From positions 1 to 64,000 of the forward strand of contig NZ_CAMPHI010000028.1 of assembly GCF_946885955.1 (NCBI RefSeq): a stretch of DNA of 64,000 nt, in the 5' to 3' direction. The DNA comes from an uncultured Pseudomonas sp. (GTDB lineage Bacteria; Pseudomonadota; Gammaproteobacteria; Pseudomonadales; Pseudomonadaceae). How positions within the stretch are numbered: position 1 is the first letter of the stretch; each line of letters opens with the position of its first letter. The notes under the pieces are model-generated. The model saw only the letters and a list, made by a program, of their open reading frames with translations, was not told the DNA's origin and did no database searches. Both the position numbers and the translations under genes were made by a program. Shown piece after piece: positions 17,614 to 27,900 of this stretch.

Positions 17614-19194
17614 TCAATTCCACTGCTGGAAACCAGCCGCCATTTTTTCCGCCAGCATAATGGTGGCGAGATGCGGCGATGCACTGGGAGTGCTCGGCAT
17701 GACTGAGGCGTCGGCGAGCCAAAGATTGTCGACGCCAAAAACTTGCCCTTGCGGGTCCACCACCGCGCCGGCATCGGGAGATTTACCCATCTGCGCCGAG
17801 CCGCATAGATGGGCGGTCGGACGCACGTAAGCCATGATCGCGCGCTCCAGAACGACGTCGGATGAAAACATCCCCTCGGTCCAGCCCAACATACGTTCGA
17901 ACAAGGACTGCAGTTGTGGTTTTTTCAGCAGTTCCCATGCCAGACGGACGCCATTCATGAGGGGCGGAATATCCCCCTGGTCAGAAAGATGATTGAGCAC
18001 CACCTTCGGTGCTGCGTAAGGGTCGGCTGAAAGGATATGGACGTAACCGCGTGACCGGGATTTGGCCAGGCAGACGCTTAAACCGGCGACATGCGACAGC
18101 CCAGCGGTCGACGCGCGTGCCGCGAACGCTGTGTCGAAGTCGCCGGCCATCATGCGAATGTGGATATCGTTGGCATAAGAGGATGCGCGGGATGAGCAAC
18201 GCAACAATGTCTCGTGCAGCGGCTCCTGCGCCATGCATACGCCAGGTTTTGGTACTCCCCAGATACCGACACTGGGATGGTCCATCAGGTTTTTGCCAAC
18301 GCCGGTTAACGGTCCCATCACCTTGATACCGAGAGGCTCAAGGATTGCGGGGTCGCCAATGCCGGAGCGCATAAGCAACGCCGGTGTGTTGATCACGCCG
18401 GCGCAGAGCACGATCCTGTCCGCATGGATTTGGTACTGCCGCCCCTGCGCTGCAACCTCGACGCCTTTGCAGCGCGAGGCACCATCCCAGATGAGCCGGC
18501 ACGCATGCGCATCGGTCAAAATGGACAGATTTTCCCGTGCGCGTGCCGAGGCGAGATAGGTCATGGCTGACGACATGCGCACGCCATCGTTGACATTCTT
18601 TGGAATCATGCCGATTCCTGGCAAATCCGGATGGTTGTGGTCGGCGGTTTCAGGGAAGCCATGAGCGACACAGGCATCCACCATTGCTGCCTGCAATGGT
18701 GTCAGGTTTTCCTTTTTCTCACGCCGGATAGGCACAGGTCCGCCCCTTCCGTGTAAACCATCAGGCGCGATCGGATCATCTTCGAGTGCCCGAAAAAAAG
18801 GCAAGACCTGCGACCAGGACCAACCAGGGCCGCACGTTTCTGCCCATTCGTCGTAGTCGTGCGGCATCCCCCTCAACGCCTGCACCGTGTTGACGGCAGA
18901 AGACCCGCCAAGCAGTTTTCCGGCCTCATAGTCCCAGGTGCCGGCCCTCGCTCCATCGCCTTTGATATAGGTATTGATTTTCCAGTTCAGCCCAGGCCTT
19001 ACCGCCGGAAAATTCGCGTCGCGTACCGCCAGCCTCGCCGCCTCCGATGCGGGCTCCTGCGGGCCGGCTTCCACCAGCAATATCTTGCGCTGGCCACCCT
19101 CACTCAAACGGCTGGCGACAACCGCGCCGGCAGCACCCGCGCCGACGACGATGACGTCGAAGTGTTCGGCAGCCAAGTCGGTATGAGGCGTCAT
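17614..19194 (-). CDS. GMC-family FAD oxidoreductase (second paralogue)
   Basis: A 526-residue protein with VVGAGAAGAVVASRLSEGG, VEAGP, GKLLGGSSAVNTVQALRG (signature 1) and AGVINTPALLMRSGIGDP (signature 2). The active-site pair appears to be His in TAHLCGSAQMG and His in SASPHLATIM, so it differs from the His/Asn pair of the 15112 gene. The two proteins share a distinctive segment (P-G-V/L-C...H-x-T-L-L-R-C-S-S), indicating a duplication followed by divergence. Probable role: oxidation of an alcohol or ring intermediate released by the reductase-terminated NRPS. Its start overlaps the end of the small membrane protein gene by 4 nt. Confidence 0.9.
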   Translation of the reverse strand: MTPHTDLAAEHFDVIVVGAGAAGAVVASRLSEGGQRKILLVEAGPQEPASEAARLAVRDANFPAVRPGLNWKINTYIKGDGARAGTWDYEAGKLLGGSSAVNTVQALRGMPHDYDEWAETCGPGWSWSQVLPFFRALEDDPIAPDGLHGRGGPVPIRREKKENLTPLQAAMVDACVAHGFPETADHNHPDLPGIGMIPKNVNDGVRMSSAMTYLASARARENLSILTDAHACRLIWDGASRCKGVEVAAQGRQYQIHADRIVLCAGVINTPALLMRSGIGDPAILEPLGIKVMGPLTGVGKNLMDHPSVGIWGVPKPGVCMAQEPLHETLLRCSSRASSYANDIHIRMMAGDFDTAFAARASTAGLSHVAGLSVCLAKSRSRGYVHILSADPYAAPKVVLNHLSDQGDIPPLMNGVRLAWELLKKPQLQSLFERMLGWTEGMFSSDVVLERAIMAYVRPTAHLCGSAQMGKSPDAGAVVDPQGQVFGVDNLWLADASVMPSTPSASPHLATIMLAEKMAAGFQQWN

Positions 19195-19619
19195 GGCGCG
19201 ATCTCCAGCGCAACCGCTTGTCCGTCACGCTGACGGCCTAGAAACACCCGGCCCAGGGTGTAGACGATGCAGTAAATGCCACCGATCAGCACTGCGGGAA
19301 GAATCGTTTTGATGATCTGGGGTGTGCCGGCCAGCCAGTGCGCAAAACTCTGGACGGCAGCGATGAACAGGATGGTCGAGGCTGACGCGGCTGCGAAGCG
19401 CAGGGACCTCGCTGCCGCACTGGCGACGTAGAGGATGTATTCGATCAGCATCGTACTGAGGTAAGTCATGGCAAAGCTGCACAGACCTTGAACCAGTCCG
19501 GCCGGCAGACTTTTTCCCCAGCCGAATTCATGGTTCGCGTAAACCGCCCAACTGCCCTGGATGAAAAAGGCCACGCAGGAAATCAGAAGGGCCTTTCTGT
19601 TCGCATTGCTTTGATTCAT
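19191..19619 (-). CDS. small four-helix membrane protein of the NRPS cluster
   Basis: A 142-residue protein starting at 19619 (MNQSNANRKALLISCVAFF), with GGGAG about 9 nt upstream; an in-frame ATG at 19643 is less likely. Four hydrophobic stretches are visible: ALLISCVAFFIQGSWAVYA, GLVQGLCSFAMTYLSTMLIEYIL, FAAASASTILFIAAVQSFAHWL and ILPAVLIGGIYCIVYTLGRVF. I do not recognise the family. It lies between the reductase-type NRPS (27 nt after its stop) and the GMC gene (4-nt overlap), so it is part of the operon. Export, self-protection or membrane anchoring of the pathway are possible, none shown. Confidence 0.75.
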   Translation of the reverse strand: MNQSNANRKALLISCVAFFIQGSWAVYANHEFGWGKSLPAGLVQGLCSFAMTYLSTMLIEYILYVASAAARSLRFAAASASTILFIAAVQSFAHWLAGTPQIIKTILPAVLIGGIYCIVYTLGRVFLGRQRDGQAVALEIAP

Positions 19620-19646
19620 ATGGTTAGCTCCCGGAGTTCGCATGGC

Positions 19647-22600
19647 TCACCAGCCCGCATTGAGGCGGACAGCGCGCCAGTAGTGCGGCGGTGTGAGCTG
19701 GGCCAGTCTTGGTGCATAGCCGTGGCCTTCAAGGTAGTGCGTGTGAAACGCGTGCTTGCTGAAAATGTTATCCACCGCCATGCCCACGGACCTGTGGCTG
19801 AACAGCAACTTGATCAGCGCTTCCTCGCGCGGCGATAAACCGTCGACGTGCTGTACACAGCGCGCCTTCCACTCGTCGAGAGTTACCAGCGGCGGTTCTA
19901 CGGAGTCGCCATGCCGCCCCTCCAGCAGCACGCTCAGCAAATCCTTGAAATTCAGCGGGTCGCGGTTCTCGATATGCACGATCCAGCCGTCGTCCTCTTG
20001 GCCCAACGCGTCTTCGACGATCAGCCGGCACAGCATATCCACGGGTAGACCGGGCAGCCGGGAGTCGGGCCAATCGGGCACCACACCGACCCGGCAAGCC
20101 ACCTTGAGGACGGTGTTATAGGTATCGTTCGGTTTGTGCATGCTCGTGCGCGCCGAAGGCAAGGCGTGCGAGCTGCGATAGATGCGCACCGGCAGCCCAC
20201 GCGCTGCGGCTGCCAGCAGCACCTGCTCTGCGGCCCATTTCGATTGCGCATAGTTGGTCAACAGACCGTGTGGATGATCCTGGCCACGCTCCTCCTGGAA
20301 GACGACCAGCTGACCGTCGAGATGGCGCCGGCATATCGTCATCGGCGAAATGGCATACACCGGCTTCAGGTGATGTTCATTCGCCAGACGAACGATCCAG
20401 CCGAGCGAATGCACGTTGGTGCGGCTATGGGTGTCGTAGTCGATCATCACATTCAACGATGCGCCGAAGTGGTGGATCGCATCGACCGATGCAGCCAGTC
20501 GTTGCCACTCGACGCTATCCAGCCCCAACGCCGGCGCTGCGAGATCCCCGCACACTGCCTCGATGCGGGCCAATTGAGCTGCATCGAGGGTGATGCCGCA
20601 TTGGCCCAGCTGCTCGAGCACACGCTCACGCGCATGATACTTATCGTTCGCGCGTACCAGGCAGTAGACCTTGGCGTGTGTCTGCTCCAGCAGTTCCGCG
20701 ACCGCGTGGCAGCCAACCCAACCGGTAGCGCCTGTTACCAACACCGCACGCGGTTTGGCGCGCGGCATTTCGCTCTGGCCATCGAACTGCAGCGCATCGA
20801 ACTCTGCCACCAGGCGCTGAACATCGGCCTGCACTGCGGCAGGATCGGCCAAGGCCCACTCGGCTGCGCCCAAACTGTCGGAATCCGGCTGGGCGCCGTC
20901 GCTGTAGGCGGCAATCCTCTGCTCATACAGCGTCGCCAGTGATTCGATCGTGAGATTCTCGAAGAGCTCGTGCATCTCCAGCACCACGGGAAAAACAGTG
21001 TTGAGCTCGCGCATGAGTTGCGTGGCCATCACCGAGTCGCCGCCCAGCTCGAAGAAGTTGTCGGTGACGCCAATCTCCGTGTCGACGAAGACCCGCGACC
21101 AGGCATCGAGAATGGCGTGCTCGGTGGGGGTGCGGGGCGATACGCCCAATAAGGCGGCGGGCTCCTCGACCACGGGCGGTAACGCCCGCAGGTCCACCTT
21201 GCCATTCGGGGAAACCGGAATGCGCTCCATCACCACCACATGGCGCGGCACCATGTAGTCAGGTAGATGCTCGCTCAGATGCTGACGTAGCTCGGGAATC
21301 TGGGGTGGTTCTACGCACTCGGGAGCGAACTCGATGTAGGCGACGAGCTGGCGGCGTTCGGTCGATTCACCGATAGGGACGAGCAACGCCTGCCGAATGG
21401 CCGGGTGCCAGCGCAGCACTGCTTCGATCTCGCCCAGTTCGACGCGGTGGCCGCGGATCTTGATCTGGCCATCGTCGCGGCCAAGGATCACGACATTGCC
21501 GTCCGCTGCATAGCGGCCGAGATCGCCGGTGTCGTACAGGCACTCTCCAGTTTGCGGGTGGGTAACGAAACGCGCGGCGGTCTTCTCGGCATCGCGCCAG
21601 TAGCCGATGGCCAGGCCGATACCGCCGATGTAGATGCGCCCCTTCACATGGTCCGGGCAAGCCCTGAACGCCTGGTCGTACACCCAGACGCTCTGGTTCG
21701 GCAACGCCTTGCCATAGGGGATGCTGGTCCATTCCGGGGAGACTTCCCGTACCGGATGGTAGATCGACCAGATCGACGCTTCCGTCGCGCCGCCCAAGCT
21801 GACGACTTCGGCCTGGGTGTAACGCCGGTGGATGCGCTCGGGCAAGTCGAGCGGGATGAAATCACCACTCATGAGCACGGTGCGTAGCGGCGCGGCTTCT
21901 TCTTCGCCCGGCAAGAAGCTATCCATCAGCATGCGCATGAGTTGCGGAGCGGAGTTCCACAGCGTGACCTGGTGCTGCACGATCAAGTCGCGCCAGTGGA
22001 TCGGATCATGCCCCTTGCGAGCGTCGGGCAACACCAGCGCGCCGCCCGCGGCGAGCAGGCCGAAGATGTCATACACCGAAAGGTCGAAGCTCAGTGACGA
22101 GACGGCCAGCACGCGGTCCTGTGCGCCGACACTGTACAGGCGGTTGATATGCTGGATCGTGTTGAGCGCACCGCGATGGTCGATCATCACGCCCTTGGGT
22201 ACGCCGGTCGTTCCCGAGGTGAAAATGACATACGCCAGCTCGTCGAGCGGCGGCTCCAGAGAGCGGGCATGCAACGGACCGTAGGCGCTCGCGACACCGG
22301 CCCGGACTGCATGAATATTCCATTCGTCGGTGTTGAGTTCCTCGCGCCCGGAATCCGGTTGCGTAAGGACATGCTCGACTTCGCCGATGCGCAACAGCTC
22401 CAGCTGGCGTTTCGCCGGCAGGTCCGCATCGATCGGCATGTAGGCGCCACCCGCCAGCAGCGTGCCGAATACCGCGACTATCTGCTCCCATCCTTTGCGC
22501 ATCACAACCGCTACCGGTTGGCCCGGACGCACGCCGGATTGGGCCAGCCAATCGGCGACGGCCGCGCTTTCCGCGAGCAGTTCGCCATAGGTCAGGTTGC

Positions 22601-24263
22601 GCTCCGGCGACAGGATGGCGATTGCCTGCGGATTCTTCTGCGCCTGTTCGACGAAGCCCGCGTGCAGGCGCTGCCGCGGCAGTTCCGCATGCGTGGCGTT
22701 GGCGGCGTTGCGGCGCTGCTGCATGTCGGCGGGCAGAGCCAGGATGTCGCGGCTGTCCCACAACGTCTCGTCGCTGGCCAGGCGCTCGATCAGCGTGCGG
22801 TAGGTGTCGAACATGGCATCCAGCACGCCATCCTCGAAGACCGCATCGGCGGCATCCCAGATGAGGACAAGGTCGCCGTTGAGCTCCATCACATGATGGT
22901 CGAGCCAGACCTGCGAAGTCTGGCTGATGCTGTAGACCTTTTTGCCGAACTGCTCGAGGTCGCCCGGCTCCTCGTCGCCGCTCCAGATCAAACCGCTGGA
23001 AAAGACCACCGGCATCGCAGCCTGCAAGGCAATGCCGTGACGCTTGGACCACTCGCGCATCACGGTGACGCCGCTGACTTCACGATGGTCCATATCGCTC
23101 ATGAACTGCTGTTGCAGGCGCCGCGCGCGCTCCAGGAAAGTCGAGTGGCTATCGCGCAGGTCGACTTCCTGCATGAGCAGCGATGTGAAATCGCCGAGCA
23201 GGTTGTTCACCTGCTCATGCAGCGGCAGGCGATTCGATACCGTCACGTTGAGGGTGAAATGCGGTGTCGAACTCCAGCGTGCGAGTACTTCCGCATAGCA
23301 GCTCAGGAGCAGGCCGGATGGCGTCAGGCCCTTGGCTCGCGCACTGGCGCGCAGCTTTTCCCAGTGCGCCTTTTCCAGGCGCGCCTCACGGCGACTGAAA
23401 TGGGGTGACTTGCGCCCGGACAGGTCGGAACGCAGCGGCAACTCGGGCGCAGCCGGCAAGGTTTCCAGCCGTTTCATCCAGTACGCGTGCGCACGTTTGT
23501 GCGCTTGCGTGTTGCGGGTCTGCTGTTCGGTCAATACATAGTCGCGAAAGGAGATGTCGAGCGCCGACCAGGTGCTTTCAGGATCGTCGTAAAGGGCATG
23601 CCATTCCTTAAAAAACAGGAAGATGCTCCAGGCATCGAGGATCAGCAGGTCCAGGCTGACATGCAGGCGAACACGCTCGGCCGGCAGCAGCGTCGCGCGC
23701 ACCTCGAATAGCGGCCATTGGTCCGCTTTCAACACCTGGTGGGAGAGTGCGTCGCGCACGCAAAGGACTGCCCGTTCCGCGTCCTCGGAAGTTGCCTCGG
23801 ACACGTCCGTGGTCGCAATGCAATAACGCGGCACCATCGGCAAGATGCGCTGCATACCGTCGCCGCCGACAACCGCACGCAACATGTCATGACGGTCAAT
23901 CATGCGGCACAACGCATCGTTGAGACGCTCGACATCCAAGGCCGTACAGTCGAGTTCGAGGTACAGGTGGGTGGCGACGCTGCCCATTTCCATGGCACTG
24001 TCGCGGCCGAGCCAGTAGGCATGCTGCAGGTCGGTCAGCGGAAACGGCTCAGCCCGTCTGGCCAGGTCGGGTACCAGTTGCGGCAGCGGATTTTCCGGTT
24101 CACTCCTGGAGCGCAGCAGACTCAGGATGTCTTCCTTATGTCGCCGCAGCATCTGTCGCAGCTCGTCGGTCAGCACCCCGTGCGGGGCGTTGACGCGCAG
24201 TTCATCGCCTTCGAGCCTGAGCTTGACGCCCAGTTGATGCAGTTCAGCCAGCAAATGATTCAT
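19647..24263 (-). CDS. NRPS: TubC docking - Cy - A (Cys) - PCP - thioester reductase
   Basis: A 1538-residue one-module NRPS. Residues 1-50 (LLAELHQLGVKLRLEGDELRVNAPHG) are a TubC-type N-terminal docking domain. A heterocyclisation domain follows (about 70-500) with an intact DLLILDAWS, the DxxxxDxxS motif. The A domain (about 540-1040) has FTSGTTGVPKG and FDLSVYDIFG. The pocket residues I read are D-L-Y-N-L-S-L-I-W plus the invariant Lys, the cysteine code. The PCP has ELGGDSVMATQL. The C-terminal 350 residues are a thioester reductase with VTGATGWVG and the YAQSK catalytic Tyr/Lys pair. It should load Cys, make a thiazoline and release it by NAD(P)H reduction as aldehyde or alcohol. AGGAAAG precedes the ATG. 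GC-richer than the PKS and the other NRPS. Confidence 0.93.
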   Translation of the reverse strand: MNHLLAELHQLGVKLRLEGDELRVNAPHGVLTDELRQMLRRHKEDILSLLRSRSEPENPLPQLVPDLARRAEPFPLTDLQHAYWLGRDSAMEMGSVATHLYLELDCTALDVERLNDALCRMIDRHDMLRAVVGGDGMQRILPMVPRYCIATTDVSEATSEDAERAVLCVRDALSHQVLKADQWPLFEVRATLLPAERVRLHVSLDLLILDAWSIFLFFKEWHALYDDPESTWSALDISFRDYVLTEQQTRNTQAHKRAHAYWMKRLETLPAAPELPLRSDLSGRKSPHFSRREARLEKAHWEKLRASARAKGLTPSGLLLSCYAEVLARWSSTPHFTLNVTVSNRLPLHEQVNNLLGDFTSLLMQEVDLRDSHSTFLERARRLQQQFMSDMDHREVSGVTVMREWSKRHGIALQAAMPVVFSSGLIWSGDEEPGDLEQFGKKVYSISQTSQVWLDHHVMELNGDLVLIWDAADAVFEDGVLDAMFDTYRTLIERLASDETLWDSRDILALPADMQQRRNAANATHAELPRQRLHAGFVEQAQKNPQAIAILSPERNLTYGELLAESAAVADWLAQSGVRPGQPVAVVMRKGWEQIVAVFGTLLAGGAYMPIDADLPAKRQLELLRIGEVEHVLTQPDSGREELNTDEWNIHAVRAGVASAYGPLHARSLEPPLDELAYVIFTSGTTGVPKGVMIDHRGALNTIQHINRLYSVGAQDRVLAVSSLSFDLSVYDIFGLLAAGGALVLPDARKGHDPIHWRDLIVQHQVTLWNSAPQLMRMLMDSFLPGEEEAAPLRTVLMSGDFIPLDLPERIHRRYTQAEVVSLGGATEASIWSIYHPVREVSPEWTSIPYGKALPNQSVWVYDQAFRACPDHVKGRIYIGGIGLAIGYWRDAEKTAARFVTHPQTGECLYDTGDLGRYAADGNVVILGRDDGQIKIRGHRVELGEIEAVLRWHPAIRQALLVPIGESTERRQLVAYIEFAPECVEPPQIPELRQHLSEHLPDYMVPRHVVVMERIPVSPNGKVDLRALPPVVEEPAALLGVSPRTPTEHAILDAWSRVFVDTEIGVTDNFFELGGDSVMATQLMRELNTVFPVVLEMHELFENLTIESLATLYEQRIAAYSDGAQPDSDSLGAAEWALADPAAVQADVQRLVAEFDALQFDGQSEMPRAKPRAVLVTGATGWVGCHAVAELLEQTHAKVYCLVRANDKYHARERVLEQLGQCGITLDAAQLARIEAVCGDLAAPALGLDSVEWQRLAASVDAIHHFGASLNVMIDYDTHSRTNVHSLGWIVRLANEHHLKPVYAISPMTICRRHLDGQLVVFQEERGQDHPHGLLTNYAQSKWAAEQVLLAAAARGLPVRIYRSSHALPSARTSMHKPNDTYNTVLKVACRVGVVPDWPDSRLPGLPVDMLCRLIVEDALGQEDDGWIVHIENRDPLNFKDLLSVLLEGRHGDSVEPPLVTLDEWKARCVQHVDGLSPREEALIKLLFSHRSVGMAVDNIFSKHAFHTHYLEGHGYAPRLAQLTPPHYWRAVRLNAGW

Positions 24264-24424
24264 ATGCTTTCCTGTAGTGTCTGTTTTCGCAGGTGTTGAA
24301 TTCGGAATTCAAATTGCGGACGTCCATGATTCCCTCAAAAAACTCACGACACTGGCTCTTTTGCGTGCTGAAGCAAGAGAGGCAAACCGGCGGCGCCCAG
24401 TTATCGTTTGTATTCATCAGTTGC

Positions 24425-24853
24425 TCATGCCAGGGCCCATACCGGCTGCGTTTCTTTCGCCCAGCGTATCGCGATAAACGTCACCCATATCCCAAGACCG
24501 TGATGGGCAAAATCAAGCAAATGAAATATTCCAAACGGTTTGGTGCCGGTGACCAGATGAACGACTTCATGAACCAACATGACCCCGGCAAGGACGCCGG
24601 TAATACCAACTACCATCCATCGAAACCACGATGCATTCAATGCACAGACGAGCATGGGAACGAAGGCATGCAGCAACATCAGTAACACCATGACTTTCAG
24701 CCCATTTTCACCTTCTCTGCTTTTAAATACGGAAAGGTCATCCTGAATGACACTTGTCGCAAACTCCGTCAAAAAGATGCATACCAGAACCAGAAACATC
24801 AAGATCCATCCCTGAGCAACAATGTATCCAGTTGAATTATGGTGGTTGTTCAT
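24425..24853 (-). CDS. small membrane protein with HExxH-like sequence
   Basis: A 142-residue protein with GGAAG before the ATG. Four hydrophobic segments: IVAQGWILMFLVLVCIFLTEF, VMVLLMLLHAFVPMLVCAL, WMVVGITGVLAGVMLVHEVVHLV and HGLGIWVTFIAIRWA. The third holds HEVVH, formally an HExxH motif, and FAHHG follows. This could be a metal site within the membrane or chance. I do not recognise a family. It is between the two NRPS genes (89 bp and 161 bp spacing, same strand), so co-transcription is likely. Possible roles are export, resistance or a membrane-bound tailoring step. Confidence 0.7.
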   Translation of the reverse strand: MNNHHNSTGYIVAQGWILMFLVLVCIFLTEFATSVIQDDLSVFKSREGENGLKVMVLLMLLHAFVPMLVCALNASWFRWMVVGITGVLAGVMLVHEVVHLVTGTKPFGIFHLLDFAHHGLGIWVTFIAIRWAKETQPVWALA

Positions 24854-24942
24854 TACGCTTCCTTATTCATGATTGGATTAACTGCTAACAGACAACTGAT
24901 TTGAAATTATCAACTTCAACCAGCTTCCATGCTCCGCAACTT

Positions 24943-27900
24943 TTACACCACGGATTCAGTGATCTGGGCGTGAGTGTCCATTACGGGACGAGCAAGCCAG
25001 CGTTCAATCTGATCGATCACCTGGTTCAATGCGGGTGCTGATAGAAGGGTGTAATGACTGGCATCTATGTATTCGCCGGTGACTTGCCCCGAGCAGATAT
25101 GCGACCAGCCCCAGTCGGCAGAACCGGAGTCAGGATGCAGAGCAAACTCGGATACCCGGCCATTCGCTGCACGCAAGTGCAGCAAGTCGATAGCAACCGG
25201 CACTGCCTGATAGCGCCTGCTGGCGTTAACGATATTTTTGAATACGCCGTAAATGATGCTCAGTTGGCCGAGATCGGCACCGAGCGAATGGCCCTGCTCG
25301 GCAAGGGCCGCTTGGATCAATTGCAAACGAAGGTTTTCGTCAGCGATATTGGCGATCCGACCCTGCAGCGCGTTAACCGTCTGGGTATCTAGATTGAGAT
25401 CGCTCAAAAACCAGTTGAATAACTCCTCTTCATTCACCACTGCATGAACGGTAGGTGGTGGGCTATCGAGGATAATCAACCCTTCCAATATCCGACCTTG
25501 AGCGGATAGTTGCGAAGCCATTTCATACGCGATTAAGCCACCCGAAGACCAACCGCCGAGCAATATCTTTCCGCTCGGCTGCAGTTGATTGATCCTCTTG
25601 ACATAGGTCGAGGCGAAAGCCGCGATCGAGTCCGGCGGCATTTGTCGGCCATCAACACCGGGGGCTTGGAAGGCAAATACCGGGCGGCTCAAGCGTTGCC
25701 CGAACTCGCTATAGCACAGTACATTTCCGCCCGCCGGATGCACCATGAAACACGCTGCGCCTGAACCGTTGCTGTCGATAGTTACCAAGGGATCGAATTC
25801 GCAATTTCGTTCACGGCTGGTGATAATTCGAGCGAGGCTTTCCAGATCCTGATACTGCCAGATATCGCCGATGGATAAAGCCAAGCCGAATGCTTCTCGA
25901 ATTAGTCCGACGATCCAAACTGCTTCAAAGGATTGACCGCCCAATTCAAAGAAATTATCCGTAGCGGATATTTTTTCCACATTCAGGACTTGGCACCAAA
26001 TACTTGCCAGAACTTCCTCAGTGTGACCTTGTGGAGCTCGACTCGATCTAGCGCTGGTGTTTGTTTGATAGTCCAGAATGGGCGGTAATGCCTTGCGATA
26101 AATTTTCCCATTCGCACTAAGAGGTAACTGCGTCAGCGCCATAAAGAGGCACGGAACCATATAATCCGGCAAGCGCGATGCCAGTGCAGCGCGTATTGCT
26201 GAGTAATCGAGCTGCATATTTTCCGAGGCAACCAGATACGCTGCAAGTTGTGCTTGGCCGCCTTGGGAATTATGTTGCACGGTGACTAACGCGTTACTGA
26301 CACCGGGTTGATTACTAAGCTGGCTTTCAATCTCTCCCAGTTCGATCCGATGGCCCTGGATTTTTACCTGGGTATCACGGCGGCCTAAAAATTCGATCAC
26401 GCCGCCTGGTAAATAACGTCCCACGTCGCCGGTACGATAGATCCGCTCGCCAGTCGCTGGATGAGCAACAAAACTATGCGCTGTTTTTTCCTCATCGTCC
26501 CAGTATCCGAGGGCCAGCCCAACACCGCCGATATACAGGTCACCGGCAACCCATTCCGGCGCCGGTCTTCCCCATGCATCCAAAATGAACCAGGACTGGT
26601 TCCGCATCGGAAAGCCATAGGGAATACTGGGCCACTCAGGTTTTATTTCGCCAATTTCGTAAATAATTGACCATATAGAGGCTTCAGTCGCGCCGCCCAG
26701 GCTTACTATTTTGGCGTTTGGGGCAACCGCGCGAATACGGTCTGGCAAATCCAAAGGAATCCAGTCGCCGCTGAGCATCACCAGGCGCAGTTGCGGCAGC
26801 TGAGCGCCACGAAACTCTGCAGCTTCTACCATTAGGCTGGCCAAGGGAGGTGCAGAGTTCCAGATGGTAATCCCCTCAGCCAGCAGCACATCGAGCCAAT
26901 GGGATGGGTTGAGGGAGTGCTCGGAGTTCGGATAGACCAAGCAGGCACCGGCGGCTGCCGCGCCGAAGATGTCATACACGGAAAGATCGAATCCGAATGA
27001 AGACACACCGAAAAGCTTATCGTTGGAGCCAACAGAAAAACGCTTATTAATATCGAGAATCGTGTTTACCGCTCCCCGATGATCGATCATTACCCCTTTG
27101 GGCTGGCCAGTTGAGCCTGAGGTATAAATGAGATAGGCGAAGGCGGTTGTGATTGATGCGGTAGACACTGGGCCAGACCGAAGCTGTCCAGACCGGCTAA
27201 TCACGATTTCCATGGTTTGGATCGAACTGTCAGTAAACTTTCCGCTGTAGCAGTTCTCTAGCAGCGCGAGCCGCGCCCGGCTGTTGGCGAGATAAAAGTC
27301 TTGCCTTGCTTGAGGCAACCCGGGGTCTATCGGTATATAAGCCGCCCCGGCCTTTAAAACGGCGTAGACAGCCGTGAGCAGGGCGCAGCCACGCCGTGCA
27401 ACTATCGCCACCCGGTCACCTTGCTTGACCCCTTGCTCGATTAAACGCAAGGCCAACTCATCGCTTGCTGAGGCCAAAGCTTGGTAGTCGATTTGTTCGC
27501 AGCCACTGGTTGCAGCACTTCCAGGCGGATTGTGTGCGGCTGCAATGTCCAGTAAATGGTGCAAACAACATGTGCTTAAAGGCGCGGCTTCCGGGATTAC
27601 CGCTTCACGCTCCTGCAAGTGACGAGCAGGCAATAGCTGATGAGCCTGGTTTGACCAGGCGGCAGGAGACGCGGCCAGCCTTTCCAACAAGCTGTGGTAG
27701 GCGGCGAGCATATCGCTGATCATCCCGTTCGGGAAAAACTCTTCCAGCAAGTCCCATACGTAGTAATAACGACCATCAGCCAACTCCCAAAACTGATGGT
27801 CGAGCATGACTTGCGAAGTTTCGAGGCAGCTGAAATCTGGCCGCTCAAAACCCTCCATAAACAAGCCGCTACCGATAACGAAGGGTATAGGCGCTCGCCC

